Assembly (NCBI RefSeq): GCF_050948175.1
Contig: NW_027490122.1
Coordinates: 1,240,001 to 1,304,000 of the forward strand
DNA: 64,000 nucleotides
Direction of reading: 5' to 3'
Source of the DNA: Xylocopa sonorina
Taxonomy: Eukaryota; Arthropoda; Insecta; Hymenoptera; Apidae
The position numbers were made by a program, and so were the translations under genes. Shown piece after piece: positions 51,821 through 63,833 of this stretch. Every line of letters begins with the position of its first letter. Within the stretch, counting starts at the first letter, position 1. The notes below the pieces were generated by a model. The model worked only from the letters and a program-made list of their open reading frames with translations, was not told the DNA's origin and made no database searches.

Positions 51821-54800
51821 GATAGGTAGACATCTGCAAACGCTATTCCCTTACAAGGAAGTGTCGCATTAACATTCATTTGAAGTGTAGACGAGGAATA
51901 CATAACACTTCGCAAATCATATTATACCTTACCATGAAACATAGAAATGAGATGCGATACCGCGTTTTAAGAAGCATTAGAACACTATTGCTACGATAGG
52001 TAGACATTCGCAAACGCTATTTCCTTGCAAGGAAGTGTCGCATTCACATTCATTTGAAGTGTAGACGAGGAATACATGACACTTCGCAAATCATATTATA
52101 TCTTACCATGAAACATAGAAATGAGATGAGATATCGCGTTTTAAGAAGCATTAGAACTCTATTGCTACGATAGGTTGACATCTGCAAACGCTATTTCCTT
52201 ACAAGGAAGTGTCGCATTTACATTCATTTGAAGTGCAGACGAGGAATACGTAACACTTCGCAAATCATATTATACCTTACCATGAAACATAGAAATGAGA
52301 TGCGATATCGCGTTTTAAGAATCATAAGAACTCCATTGCTACGATACGTATACATCTGCAAACGCTATTTCCTTGCAAGTAAGTGTCGCATTTACATTCA
52401 TTTGAAGTGTAGGCGAGGAATACATAACACTTCGCAAATCATATTATATCTTACCATGAAACATAGAAATGAGATGCGATATCGCGTTTTAAGAAGCATT
52501 AGAACTCTATTGCTACGATACCTAGACATCTGCATCGCTAATTCCTTGCAAGTAAGTGTCGCATTTACATTCACTTGAAGTGTAGACGAGGAATACATGA
52601 CACTTCGCAAATCATATTATATCTTACCATGAAACATAGAAATGAGATGCGATATCGCGTTTTAAGAAGCATTACAAATCTATTGCTGCGATAGGTAGAC
52701 ATCTGCAAACGCTATTCCCTTACAAGGAAGTGTCGCATTTACATTCATTTGAAGTATAGACGAGGAATACATGACACTTCGCAAATCAAATTATATCTTA
52801 CCATGAAATATAGAAATGAGATGCGATATCGCGTTTTAAGAAGCATTAGAACTCTATTGCTACGATAGGTAGACGTTTGCAAACGCTATTTCCTTGCAAG
52901 GAAGTGTCGCATTTACATTCATTTGAAGTGTAGACGAGGAATACATAACACTTCGCTAATCATACTATATCTTACCATGAAACATAGAAATGAGATGTGA
53001 TATCGCGTTTTAAGAATCATAAGAAATCTATTGCTACGATACGTAGACATCTGCAAACGCTATTTCCTTGCAAGGAAGTGTCGCATTTACATTCATTTGA
53101 ATCGTAGACGAGGAATGCATAACACTTCGCAAATCATATTATATCTTACCATGAAACATAGAAATGAGATGCGATATCGCGTTTTAAGCAGCAGTAGAAC
53201 ACTATTGCTACGATAGATAGACATTTGCAAACGCTATTTCCTTGCAAGGAAGTGTCGCATTTACATTCATTTGAAGTGTAGACGAGGTATACATGACACT
53301 TCGCAATTCATATTATATCTTACCATGAAACATAGAAATGAGATGCGATATCGCGTTTTAAGAAGCATTAGAAATCTATAGCTTCGATACGTAGACATCT
53401 GCAAACGCTATTTCCTAGCGAGGAAGTTTCGCATTCACATTCATTTGAAGTGTAGACGAGGAATACATAACACTTCGCAAATCATATTATATCTTACCAT
53501 GAAACATAGAAATGAGATGCGATATCGCGTTTTAAGAATCAAAAGAACTCTATTGCTACGATACGTAGACATCTGCAAACGCTATTTCCTTGCAAGTAAG
53601 TGTCGCATTTACATTCATTTGAAGTGTAGGCGAGGAATACATAACACTTCGCAAATCACATTATATCTTACCATGAAACATAGAAATGAGATGTGATATC
53701 GCGTTTTAAGAATCATGAGAACTCTATTGCTACGATACGTAGACATCTGTAAACGCTATTTCCTTGCAAGGAAGTGTCGCATTTACATTCATTTGAAGTG
53801 TAGACGAGGAATACATAACACTTCGCAAATCATAATATATCTTACCATGAAACATAGAAATGAGATGCGATATCGCGTTTTAAGAAGCATTTGAACTCTA
53901 TTGCTTCGATTCGTAGACATCTGCAAACGCTATTTCCTTGCAAGGAAGTGTCGCATTTACATTCATTTGAAGTGTAGACGAGGAATACATAACACTTCGC
54001 AAATCATATTATATCTTACCATGAAACATAGAGATGAGATGCGATATCGCGTTTTAAGAAGCATTTGAACTCTATTGCTACGTTACGTAGACATCTGCAA
54101 ACGCTATTTCCTTGCAAGGAAGTGTCGCATTTACATTCATTTGAAGTGTTGACGAGGAATACATAACACTTCGCAAATCATAATATATCTTACCATGAAA
54201 CATAGAGATGAGATGCGATATCGCGTTTTAAGAATCATAAGAACTCTATTGCTACGATACGTATACATCTGCAAACGGTTTTTCCTTGCAAGGAAGTGTC
54301 GCATTTACATTCATTTGAAGTGTAGACGAGGAATACATAACACTTCGCAAATCGTATTATATCTTACCATGAAACATAGAAATGAGATGCGATATCGCGT
54401 TTTAAGAAGCATTAGAACTCTATTGCTACGATACCTAGACATCTGCATCGCTAATTCCTTGCAAGTAAGTGTCGCATTTACATTCACTTGAAGTGTAGAC
54501 GAGGAATACATGACACTTCGCAAATCATATTATATCTTACCATGAAACATAGAAATGAGATGCGATATCGCGTTTTAAGAAGCATTACAAATCTATTGCT
54601 GCGATAGGTAGACATCTGCAAACGCTATTCCCTCACAAGGAAGTGTCGCATTAACATTCATTTGAAGTGTGGACGAGGAATACATAACACTTCGCAAATC
54701 ATATTATACCTTACCATGAAACATAGAAATGAGATGCGATATCGCGTTTTAAGAATCATAAGAACTCTATTGCTACGATACGTAGACATCTGCAAACGCT

Positions 54801-55414
54801 ATTGCCTTGCAAGGAAGTGTCGCATTTACATTCATTTGAAGTGTAGACGAGGAATACATAACACTTCGCAAATCATATTATATCTTACCATGAAACATAG
54901 AAATGAGATGCGATATCGCGTTTTAAGAAGCATTAGAACTCTATTGCTACGATAGGTAGACATCTGCAAACGCTATTTCCTTACAAGGAAGTGTCGCATT
55001 TACATTCATTTGAAGTGTAGACGAGGAATACATAACACTTCGCAAATCATATTATACCTTACCATGAAATATAGAAATCAGATGCGATATCGAGTTTTAA
55101 GAAGCATTAGAACTCTATTGCTACGGTAGGTAGATGTTTGCAAACGCTATTTCCTTGCAAGGAAGTGTCGCATTCACATTCATTTGAAGTGTAGACGAGG
55201 AATACATAACACTTCGCTAATCATATTATATCTTACCATGAAACATAGAAATGAGATGTGATGTCACGTTTTAAGAATCATAAGAAATCTATTGCTACGA
55301 TACGTAGACATCTGCAAACGCTATTTCCTTGCAAGGAAGTGTCGCATTTACATTCATTTGAATCGTAGACGAGGAATGCATAACACTTCGCAAATCATAT
55401 TATATCTTACCATG
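51821..55414 (+). repeat. Composite of segments from 48.6-49.7 kb plus mixed units
   Basis: About 52060-52730 resembles 48583-49253 at offset 3477. About 54588-55130 resembles 49196-49740 at offset 5392 (31 units less two bases). Between them, 53.0-53.6 kb carries the GAATCGTAGACG, GAGGTATACATGAC and TTTCGCATTCAC trio also seen at 35.6, 37.0, 44.2 and 56.5 kb. Confidence 0.72.
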
Positions 55415-58030
55415 AAACATAGAGATGAGATGCGATATCGCGTTTTAAGAAGCATTAGAACACTATTGCTACGATAGGTAGACATTCGCAAACGCTATTT
55501 CCTTGCAAGGAAGTGTCGCATTCACATTCATTTGAAGTGTAGACGAGGAATACATAACACTTCGCAAATCACATTATATCTTACCAGGAAACATAGAAAT
55601 GAGATGTGATATCGCGTTTTAAGAATCATAAGAACACTATTGCTACGATACGTAGACAACTGTAAACGCTATTTCCTTGCAAGGAAGTGTCGCATTTACA
55701 TTCATTTGAAGTGTAGACGAGGAATACATAACACTTCGCAAGTCATAATATATCTTACCATGAAACATAGAAATGAGATGCGATATCGCGTTTTAAGAAG
55801 CATTTGAACTCTATTGCTTCGATTCGTAGACATCTGCAATCGCTATTTCCTTGCAAGGAAGTGTCGCATTTACATTCATTTGAAGTGTAGACGAGGAATA
55901 CATAACACTTCGCAAATCATATTATATCTTACCATGAAACATAGAGATGAGATGCGATATCGCGTTTTAAGAAGCATTAGAACACTATTGCTATGACAGG
56001 TAGACATTCGCAAACGCTATTTCCTTGCAAGGAAGTGTCGCATTTACATTCATTTGAATCGTAGACGAGGAATGCATAACACTTCGCAATGAATATTATA
56101 TCTTATCATGAAACATAGATATGAGATGCAATATCTCGTTTTAAGAAGCATTTGAAATCTATTGCTTCGATACGTAGACATCTGCAAACGCTATTTCCTT
56201 GCAAGGAAGTGTCGCATTTACATTCATTTGAAGTGTAGACGAGGAATACATAACACTTCGCAAATCATATTATATCTTACCATGAAACATAGAAATGAGA
56301 TTCGATATCGCGTTTTAAGAAGCATTAGAACTCTATTGCTACGATAGCTAGACATCTGCAAACGCTATTTCCTACCAAGGAACTGTCGCATTTACATTCA
56401 TTTGAAGTGTAGGCGAGGAATACATGACACTTCGCAAATCATATTATATCTTACCATGAAACATAGAAATGAGATGTGATGTCGCGTTTTAAGAATCATA
56501 AGAAATCTATTGCTACGATACGTAGACATCTGCAAACGCTATTTCCTTGCAAGGAAGTGTCGCATTTACATTCATTTGAATCGTAGACGAGGAATGCATA
56601 ACACTTCGCAAATCATATTATATCTTACCATGAAACATAGAAATGAGATGCGATATCGCGTTTTAAGCAGCATTAGAACACTATTGCTACGATAGATAGA
56701 CATTCGCAAACGCTATTTCCTTGCAAGGAAGTGTCGCATTTACGTTCATTTGAAGTGTAGACGAGGTATACATGACACTTCGCAATTCATATTATATCTT
56801 ACCATGAAACATAGAAATGAGATGCGATATCGCATTTTAAGAAGCATTAGAAATCTATTGCTACGATACGTAGACGTCTGCAAACGCTATTTCCTAGCGA
56901 GGAAGTTTCGCATTCACATTCATTTGAAGTGTAGACGAAGAATACATAACACTTCGCAAATCATAATATATCTTACCATGAAACATAGAAATGAGATGCG
57001 ATATCGCATTTTAAGAAGCATTTGAACCCTATTGCTTCGATACGTAGACATCTGCAAACGCTATTTCCTTGCAAGGAAGTGTCGCATTTACATTCATTTG
57101 AAGTGTAGACGAGGAATACATAACACTTCGCAAATCGTATTATATCTTACCATGAAACATAGAGATGAGATGCGATATCGCGTTTTAAGAAGCATTAGAA
57201 CACTATTGCTACGATAGGTAGACATTCGCAAACGCTATTTCCTTGCAAGGAAGTGTCGCATTCACATTCATTTGAAGTGTAGACGAGGAATACATAACAC
57301 TTCGCAAATCACATTATATCTTACCAGGAAACATAGAAACGAGATGTGATATCGCGTTTTAAGAATCATAAGAACTCTATTGCTACGATACGTAGACATC
57401 TGTAAACGCTATTTCCTTGCAAGGAAGTGTCGCATTTACATTCATTTGAAGTGTAGACGAGGAATACATAACACTTCGCAAGTCATAATATATCTTACCA
57501 TGAAACATAGAAATGAGATGCGGTATCGCGTTTTAAGAAGCATTTGAACTCTATTGCTTCGATTCGTAGACATCTGCAATCGCTATTTCCTTGCAAGGAA
57601 GTGTCGCATTTACATTCATTTGAAGTGTAGACGAGGAATACATAACACTTCGCAAATCATATTATATCTTACCATGAAACATAGAGATGAGATGCGATAT
57701 CGCGTTTTAAGAAGCATTAGAACACTATTGCTATGATAGGTAGACATTCGCAAACGCTATTTCCTTGCAAGGAAGTGTCGCATTTACATTCATTTGAATC
57801 GTAGACGAGGAATGCATAACACTTCGCAATGAATATTATATCTTATCATGAAACATAGATATGAGATGCAATATCTCGTTTTAGGAAGCATTTGAAATCT
57901 ATTGCTTCGATACGTAGACATCTGCAAACGCTATTTCCTTGCAAGGAAGTGTCGCATTTACATTCATTTGAAGTGCAGACGAGGAATACATAACACTTCG
58001 CAAATCATATTATATCTTACCATCAAACAT
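55415..58030 (+). repeat. 10-unit (1740-bp) period, about half of it duplicated
   Basis: About 55415-56290 matches 57155-58030 at an offset of exactly 1740: TACCAGGAAACATAG, CTGTAAACGC, CGCAAGTCATAATATATC, GATTCGTAGACATC with GCAATCGC, GAATGCATAACACTTCGCAATG and the AATATCTCG unit (56103 and 57843). The five units between about 56290 and 57155 are not part of the copied segment. Confidence 0.78.
56103..56139 (+). repeat. TTATCATG / AATATCTCG subfamily marker
   Basis: A unit with TTATCATG, ATAGATATGAGATG and GCAATATCTCG, which loses the GCGATATCGC palindrome. Six copies, at 56103, 57843, 59236, 61151, 63065 and 63586, are all at the right end, spaced 10, 8, 11, 11 and 3 units. Each is preceded by CGCAATGAATATT. 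Confidence 0.87.
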
Positions 58031-61000
58031 AGAAATGAGATGCGTTATCGCGTGTTAAGAAGCATTTGAACTCTATTGCTACGATACGTAGACATCTGCA
58101 AACGCTATTTCCTTGCAAGGAAGTGTCGCATTTACATTCATTTCAATCGTAGACGAGGTATGCATAACACTTCGCAATGAATATTATATCTTACCATGAA
58201 ACATAGAAATGAGATGCGATATCGCGTTTTAAGAATCATAAGAAATCTATTGCTACGATACGTAGACATCTGCAAACGCTATTTCCTTGCAAGGAAGTGT
58301 CGCATTTACATTCATTTGAAGTGTAGACGAGGAATACATAACACTTCGCAAATCATATTATATCTTACCATTAAATATAGAAATGAGATGCGATATCGCG
58401 TTTTAAGAATCATAAGAACTCTATTGCTACGATACGTAGACATCTGCAAACGCTATTTCCTTGCAAGGAAGTGTCGCATTTACATTCATTTCAATCGTAG
58501 ACGAGGTATGCATAACACTTCGCAATGAATATTATATCTTACCATGAAACATAGAAATGAGATGCGATATCGCGTTTTAAGAATCATAAGAAATCTATTG
58601 CTACGATACGTAGACATCTGCAAACGCTATTTCCTTGCAAAGGAAGTGTCGCATTTACATTCATTTGAAGTGTAGACGAGGAATACATAACACTTCGCAA
58701 ATCATATTATATCTTACCATGAAACATAGAAATGAGATGCGATATCACGTTTTAAGAAGCATTAGAAATCTATTGCTACGATACATAGACATCTGCAAAC
58801 GCTATTTCCTTGCAAGGAAGTGTCGCATTTACATTCATTTGAAGTGTAGACGAGGAATAGATAACACTTCGCAAATCATATTATACCTTACCATGAAACA
58901 TAGAAATGAGATGCGATATCGCGTTTTAAGAATCATAAGAACACTATTGCTACGATACGTAGACATATGCAAACGCTATTTCCTTGCAAGGAAGTGTCGC
59001 ATTTACATTGATTTGAAGTGTAGACGAGGAATACATAACACTTCGCAAATCATATTATATCTTACCACGAAACATAGAAATGAGATGCGATATCGCGTTT
59101 TAAGAATCATAAGAACTCTATTGCTACGATACGTAGACATCTGCAAACGCTATTTCCTTGCAAGGAAGTGTCGCATTTACATTCATATGAATCGTAGACG
59201 AGGAATGCATAACACTTAGCAATGAATATTATATCTTATCATGAAACATAGATATGAGATGCAATATCTCGTTTTAAGAAGCATTTGAACTCTATTGCTT
59301 CGATACGTAGACATCTGCAAACGCTATTTCCTTGCAAGGAAGTGTCGCATTTACATTCATTTGAAGTGTAGACGAGGAATACATAACACTTCGCAAACCA
59401 TATTATAACTTACCATGAAACATAGAAATGAGATGCGATATCGCGTTTTAAAAATCATAAGAACTCTATTGCTACGATACGTAGACATCTGCAAACGCTA
59501 ATTCCTTGCAAGGAAGTGTCGCATTTACATTCATTTGAAGTGTAGACGAGGAATACATGACACTTCGCAAATCATATTATATCTTACCATGAAACATAGA
59601 AATGAGATGCGAAATCGCGTTTTAAGAAGCATTAGAAATCTATTGCTACGATACATAGACATCTGCAAACGCTATTTCCTTGCAAGGAAGTGTCGCATTT
59701 ACATTCATTTGAAGTATAGATGAGGAATACATGACACTTCGCAATTCAAATTATATCTTACCATGAAATACAGAAATGAGATGCGATATCGCGTTATAAG
59801 AAGCATTAGAACTCTATTGCTACGATAGGTAGACGTTTGCAAACGCTATTTCCTTGCAAGGAAGTGTCGCATTTACATTCATTTGAAAATGTAGACGAGG
59901 AATACATAACACTTCGGAATTCATTTTATATCTTACCATGAAACATAGAAATGAGATGCGATATCGCGTTTTAAGAATCATAAGAACTCTATTGCTACGA
60001 TACCTGGACATCTGCAGACGCTATTTCCTATCAGGGAAGTGTGGCATTTACATTCATTTGAAGTGTAGACGAGAAATACATGACACTTCGCGAATCATAT
60101 TATATCTTACCATGAAACATAGAAATGAGATGCGATATCGCGTTTTAAGAACCATTAGAAAACTATTGCTACGATAGGTAGACAATTGCAAACGCTATTT
60201 CCTTGCAAGGAAGTGTCGCATTTACATTCATTTGATTCGAAGACGAGGAATGCATGACACTTCGCAAATCATATTATATCTTACCATGAAACATAGAAAT
60301 GAGATGCGAAATCGCGTTTTAAGAAGCATTAGAAATCTATTGCTACGATACATAGACATCTGCAAACGCTATTTCCTTGCAAGGAAGTGTCGCATTTACA
60401 TTTATTTGAAGTGTAGACGAGGAATACATGACACTTCGCAAATCATATTATATCTTACCATGAAACATAGAAATGAGATGCGATATCGCGTTTTAAAAAT
60501 CATAAGAACTCTATTGCTACGATACGTAGACATCTGCAAACGCTATTTCCTTGCAAGGAAGTGTCGCATTTACATTCATTTGAAGTGTAGACGAGGAATT
60601 CATAACACTTCGCAAATCATATTGTACCTTACCATGGAACATAGGAATGTGATGCGATATCGCGTTTTAATATTCATAAGAACTCTATTGCTACGATACG
60701 TAGACATCTACAAACGCTATTTCCTTGCATGGAAGTGTCGCATTTACATTCATTTGAAGTGTAGACGAGGAATACATAACACTTCGCAAATCATATTATA
60801 TCTTACCATGAAATATAGAAATGAGATGCGATATCGCGTTTTAAGAATCATAAGAACTCTATTGCTGCGGTAGGTAGACGTTTGCAAACGCTATTTCCTT
60901 GCAAGTAAGTGTCGCATTTACATTCATTTGAAGTGTAGACGAGGAATACATAACACTTCGCAAATCATATTATATCGTGCCATGAAGCATAGAAATGAGA

Positions 61001-61590
61001 TGCGATATCGCGTTTTAAAAATCATAAGAACTCTATTGCTACGATACGTAGACATCTGCAAACGCTATTTCCTTGCAAGGAAGTGTCGCATTTACATTCA
61101 TTTGAATCGTAGACGAGGAATGCATAACACTTCGCAATGAATATTATATCTTATCATGAAACATAGATATGAGATGCAATATCTCGTTTTAGGAAGCATT
61201 TGAAATCTATTGCTTCGATACGTAGACATCTGCAAACGCTATTTCCTTGCAAGGAAGTGTCGCATTTACATTCATTTGAAGTGCAGACGAGGAATACATA
61301 ACACTTCGCAAATCATATTATATCTTACCATCAAACATAGAAATGAGATGCGTTATCGCGTGTTAAGAAGCATTTGAACTCTATTGCTACGATACGTAGA
61401 CATCTGCAAACGCTATTTCCTTGCAAGGAAGTGTCGCATTTACATTCATTTCAATCGTAGACGAGGTATGCATAACACTTCGCAATGAATATTATATCTT
61501 ACCATGAAACATAGAAATGAGATGCGATATCGCGTTTTAAGAATCATAAGAAATCTATTGCTACGATACGTAGACATCTGCAAACGCTAA
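57780..61590 (+). repeat. 19-unit (3308-bp) duplication
   Basis: About 57780-58280 matches 61088-61590 at offset 3308, 19 units plus the two inserted bases at about 58640 and 59887. Markers are TTATCATG with AATATCTCGTTTTAGGAAGC, GAAGTGCAGACG, CCATCAAACATAG, GCGTTATCGCGTG and GAGGTATGCATAAC. Confidence 0.78.
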
Positions 61591-62800
61591 TTCCTTGCAA
61601 GGAAGTGTCGCATTTACATTCATTTGAAGTGTAGACGAGGAATACATGACACTTCGCAAATCATATTATACCTTACCATGAAACATAGAAATGAGTTGCG
61701 AAATCGCGTTTTAAGAAGCATTAGAAATCTATTGCTACGATACATAGACATCTGCAAACGCTATTTCCTTGCAAGGAAGTGTCGCATTTACATTCATTTG
61801 AAGTGTAGACGAGGAATACATGACACTTCGCAAATCAAATTATATCTTACCATGAAATATAGAAATGAGATGCGAAATCGCGTTTTAAGAAGCATTAGAA
61901 ATCTATTGCTACGATACATAGACATCTGCAAACGCTATTTCTTTGCAAGGAAGTGTCGCATTTACATTCATTTGAAGTGTAGACGAGGAATACATGACAC
62001 TTCGCAAATCAAATTATATCTTACCATGAAATATAGAAATGAGATGCGATATCGCGTTTTAAGAAGCATTAGAACTCTATTGCTGCGGTAGGTAGACGTT
62101 TGCAAACGCTATTTCCTTGCAAGGAAGTGTCGCATTTACATTCATTTGAAGTGTAGACGAGGAATACATGACACTTCGCAAATGATATTATATCGTACCA
62201 TGAAACATAGAAATGAGATGCGATATCGCGTTTTAAAAATCATAAGAACTCTATTGCTACGATACGTAGACATCTGCAAACGCTATTTCCTTGCAAGGAA
62301 GTGTCGCATTTACATTCATTTGAAGTGTAGACGAGGAATACATAACACTTCGGAAATCATTTTATATCTTACCATGAAACATAGAAATGAGATGCGATAT
62401 CGCGTTTTAAGAATCATAAGAACTCTATTGCTACGATACCTGGACATCTGCAGACGCTATTTCCTATCAGGGAAGTGTGCCATTTACATTCATTTGAAGT
62501 GTAGACGAGAAATACATGACACTTCGCAAATCATATTATATCTTACCATGAAACATAGAAGTGAGTTGCGAAATCGCGTTTTAAGAAGCATTAGAAATCT
62601 ATTGCTACGATACATAGACATCTGCAAACGCTATTTCCTTGCAAGGAAGTGTCGCATTTACATTCACTTGAAGTGTAGACGAGGAATACATGACACTTCG
62701 CAAATCATATTATATCTTACCATGAAACATAGAAATGAGATGCGATATCGCGTTTTACGAAGCATTAGAACTCTATTGCTACGATAGGCAGACGTTTGCA
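58281..62800 (+). repeat. Mixed units with long open frames and GCGAAATCGC forms
   Basis: Units here more often have TACGTA, TACATA or TACCTGG at the unit junction, so the plus-strand frame stays open longest in the window (60232-60873 and 62146-62787, 213 codons each). Consecutive units at about 61680-62050 share GCGAAATCGC and GATACATAGAC. The TATCAGGG form occurs at 60026 and 62462. I do not regard the open frames as genes. Confidence 0.72.
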
Positions 62801-63029
62801 AACGCTATTTCCTAGCAAGGAAGTGTCGCATTTACATTCATTTGAAGTGTAGACGAGGAATACATAACACTTCGCAAATTATATTATATCTTACCACGAA
62901 ACATAGAAATGAGATGCGATATCGCGCTTTAAGAAGCATTAGAAATCTATTGCTACGATACGTAGACATCTGCAAGCGCTATTTCCTAGCGAGGAAGTGT
63001 CGCATTCACATTCATTTGAAGTGTAGACG

Positions 63030-63820
63030 AGGAATGCATAACACTTCGCAATGAATATTATATCTTATCATGAAACATAGATATGAGATGCAATATCTCG
63101 TTTTAAGAAGCATTTGAACTCTATTGCTTCGATACGTAGACATCTGCAAACGCTATTTCCTTCAAAGGAAGTGTCGCATTTACATTCATTTGAAGTGTAG
63201 ACGAGGAATACATGACACTTCGCAAATCATATTATATCTTAACATGAAACATAGAAATGAGATGCGATATCGCGTTTTAAGAAGCATTAGAACTCTATGC
63301 TACGATACCTAGACATCTGCAGACGCTATTTCCTAGCAAGGAAGTGTCGCATTTACATTCATTTGAAGTGTAGACGAGGAATACATAACACTTCGCAAAT
63401 CATATTATATCTTACCATGAAACATAGAAATGAAATGCGATATCGCGTTTTAAGAAGCATTAGAACTCTATTGCTACGATACGTAGACATCTGCAAACGC
63501 TATTTCCTTGCATGGAAGTGTCGCATTTACATTCATTTGAATCGTTGACGAGGAATGCATAACACTTCGCAATGAATATTATATCTTATCATGAAACATA
63601 GATATCAGATGCAATATCTCGTTTTAAGAAGCATTTGAACTCTATTGCTTCGATACGTAGACATCTGCAAACGCTATTTCCTTGCAAGGAAGTGTCGCAT
63701 TTACATTCATTTGAAGTGTAGACGAGGAATACATGACACTTCGCAAATCATATTATATCTTAACATGAAACATAGAAATGAGATGCGATATCTCGTTTTA
63801 AGAAGCATTAGAACTCCATT
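63030..63820 (+). repeat. 3-unit (521-bp) duplication at the right edge
   Basis: About 63030-63295 matches 63551-63820 at offset 521, three units less the T lost at about 63298. Shared markers are CAATGAATATT, TTATCATG, GCAATATCTCG, TTCGATACG and the rare ATCTTAACATG. Confidence 0.75.
63295..63300 (+). repeat. Single-base deletion, CTATGC for CTATTGC
   Basis: A private loss of one T at unit positions 160-161. It breaks the otherwise open plus-strand frame and shifts unit phase by -1. Confidence 0.85.
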
Positions 63821-63833
63821 GCTACGATAGGTA

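Noticed and set aside
60232..60873. 213-codon plus-strand open frame as a possible repeat-protein gene
   Set aside because: It is four satellite units read through. The frame is the same one closed by stops in most other units, start codons fall inside the repeat, and variation among units does not favour silent sites in an informal count.
62146..62787. Second 213-codon plus-strand open frame
   Set aside because: Same explanation as 60232-60873: open only because the unit junctions here happen to read TAC rather than TAG.
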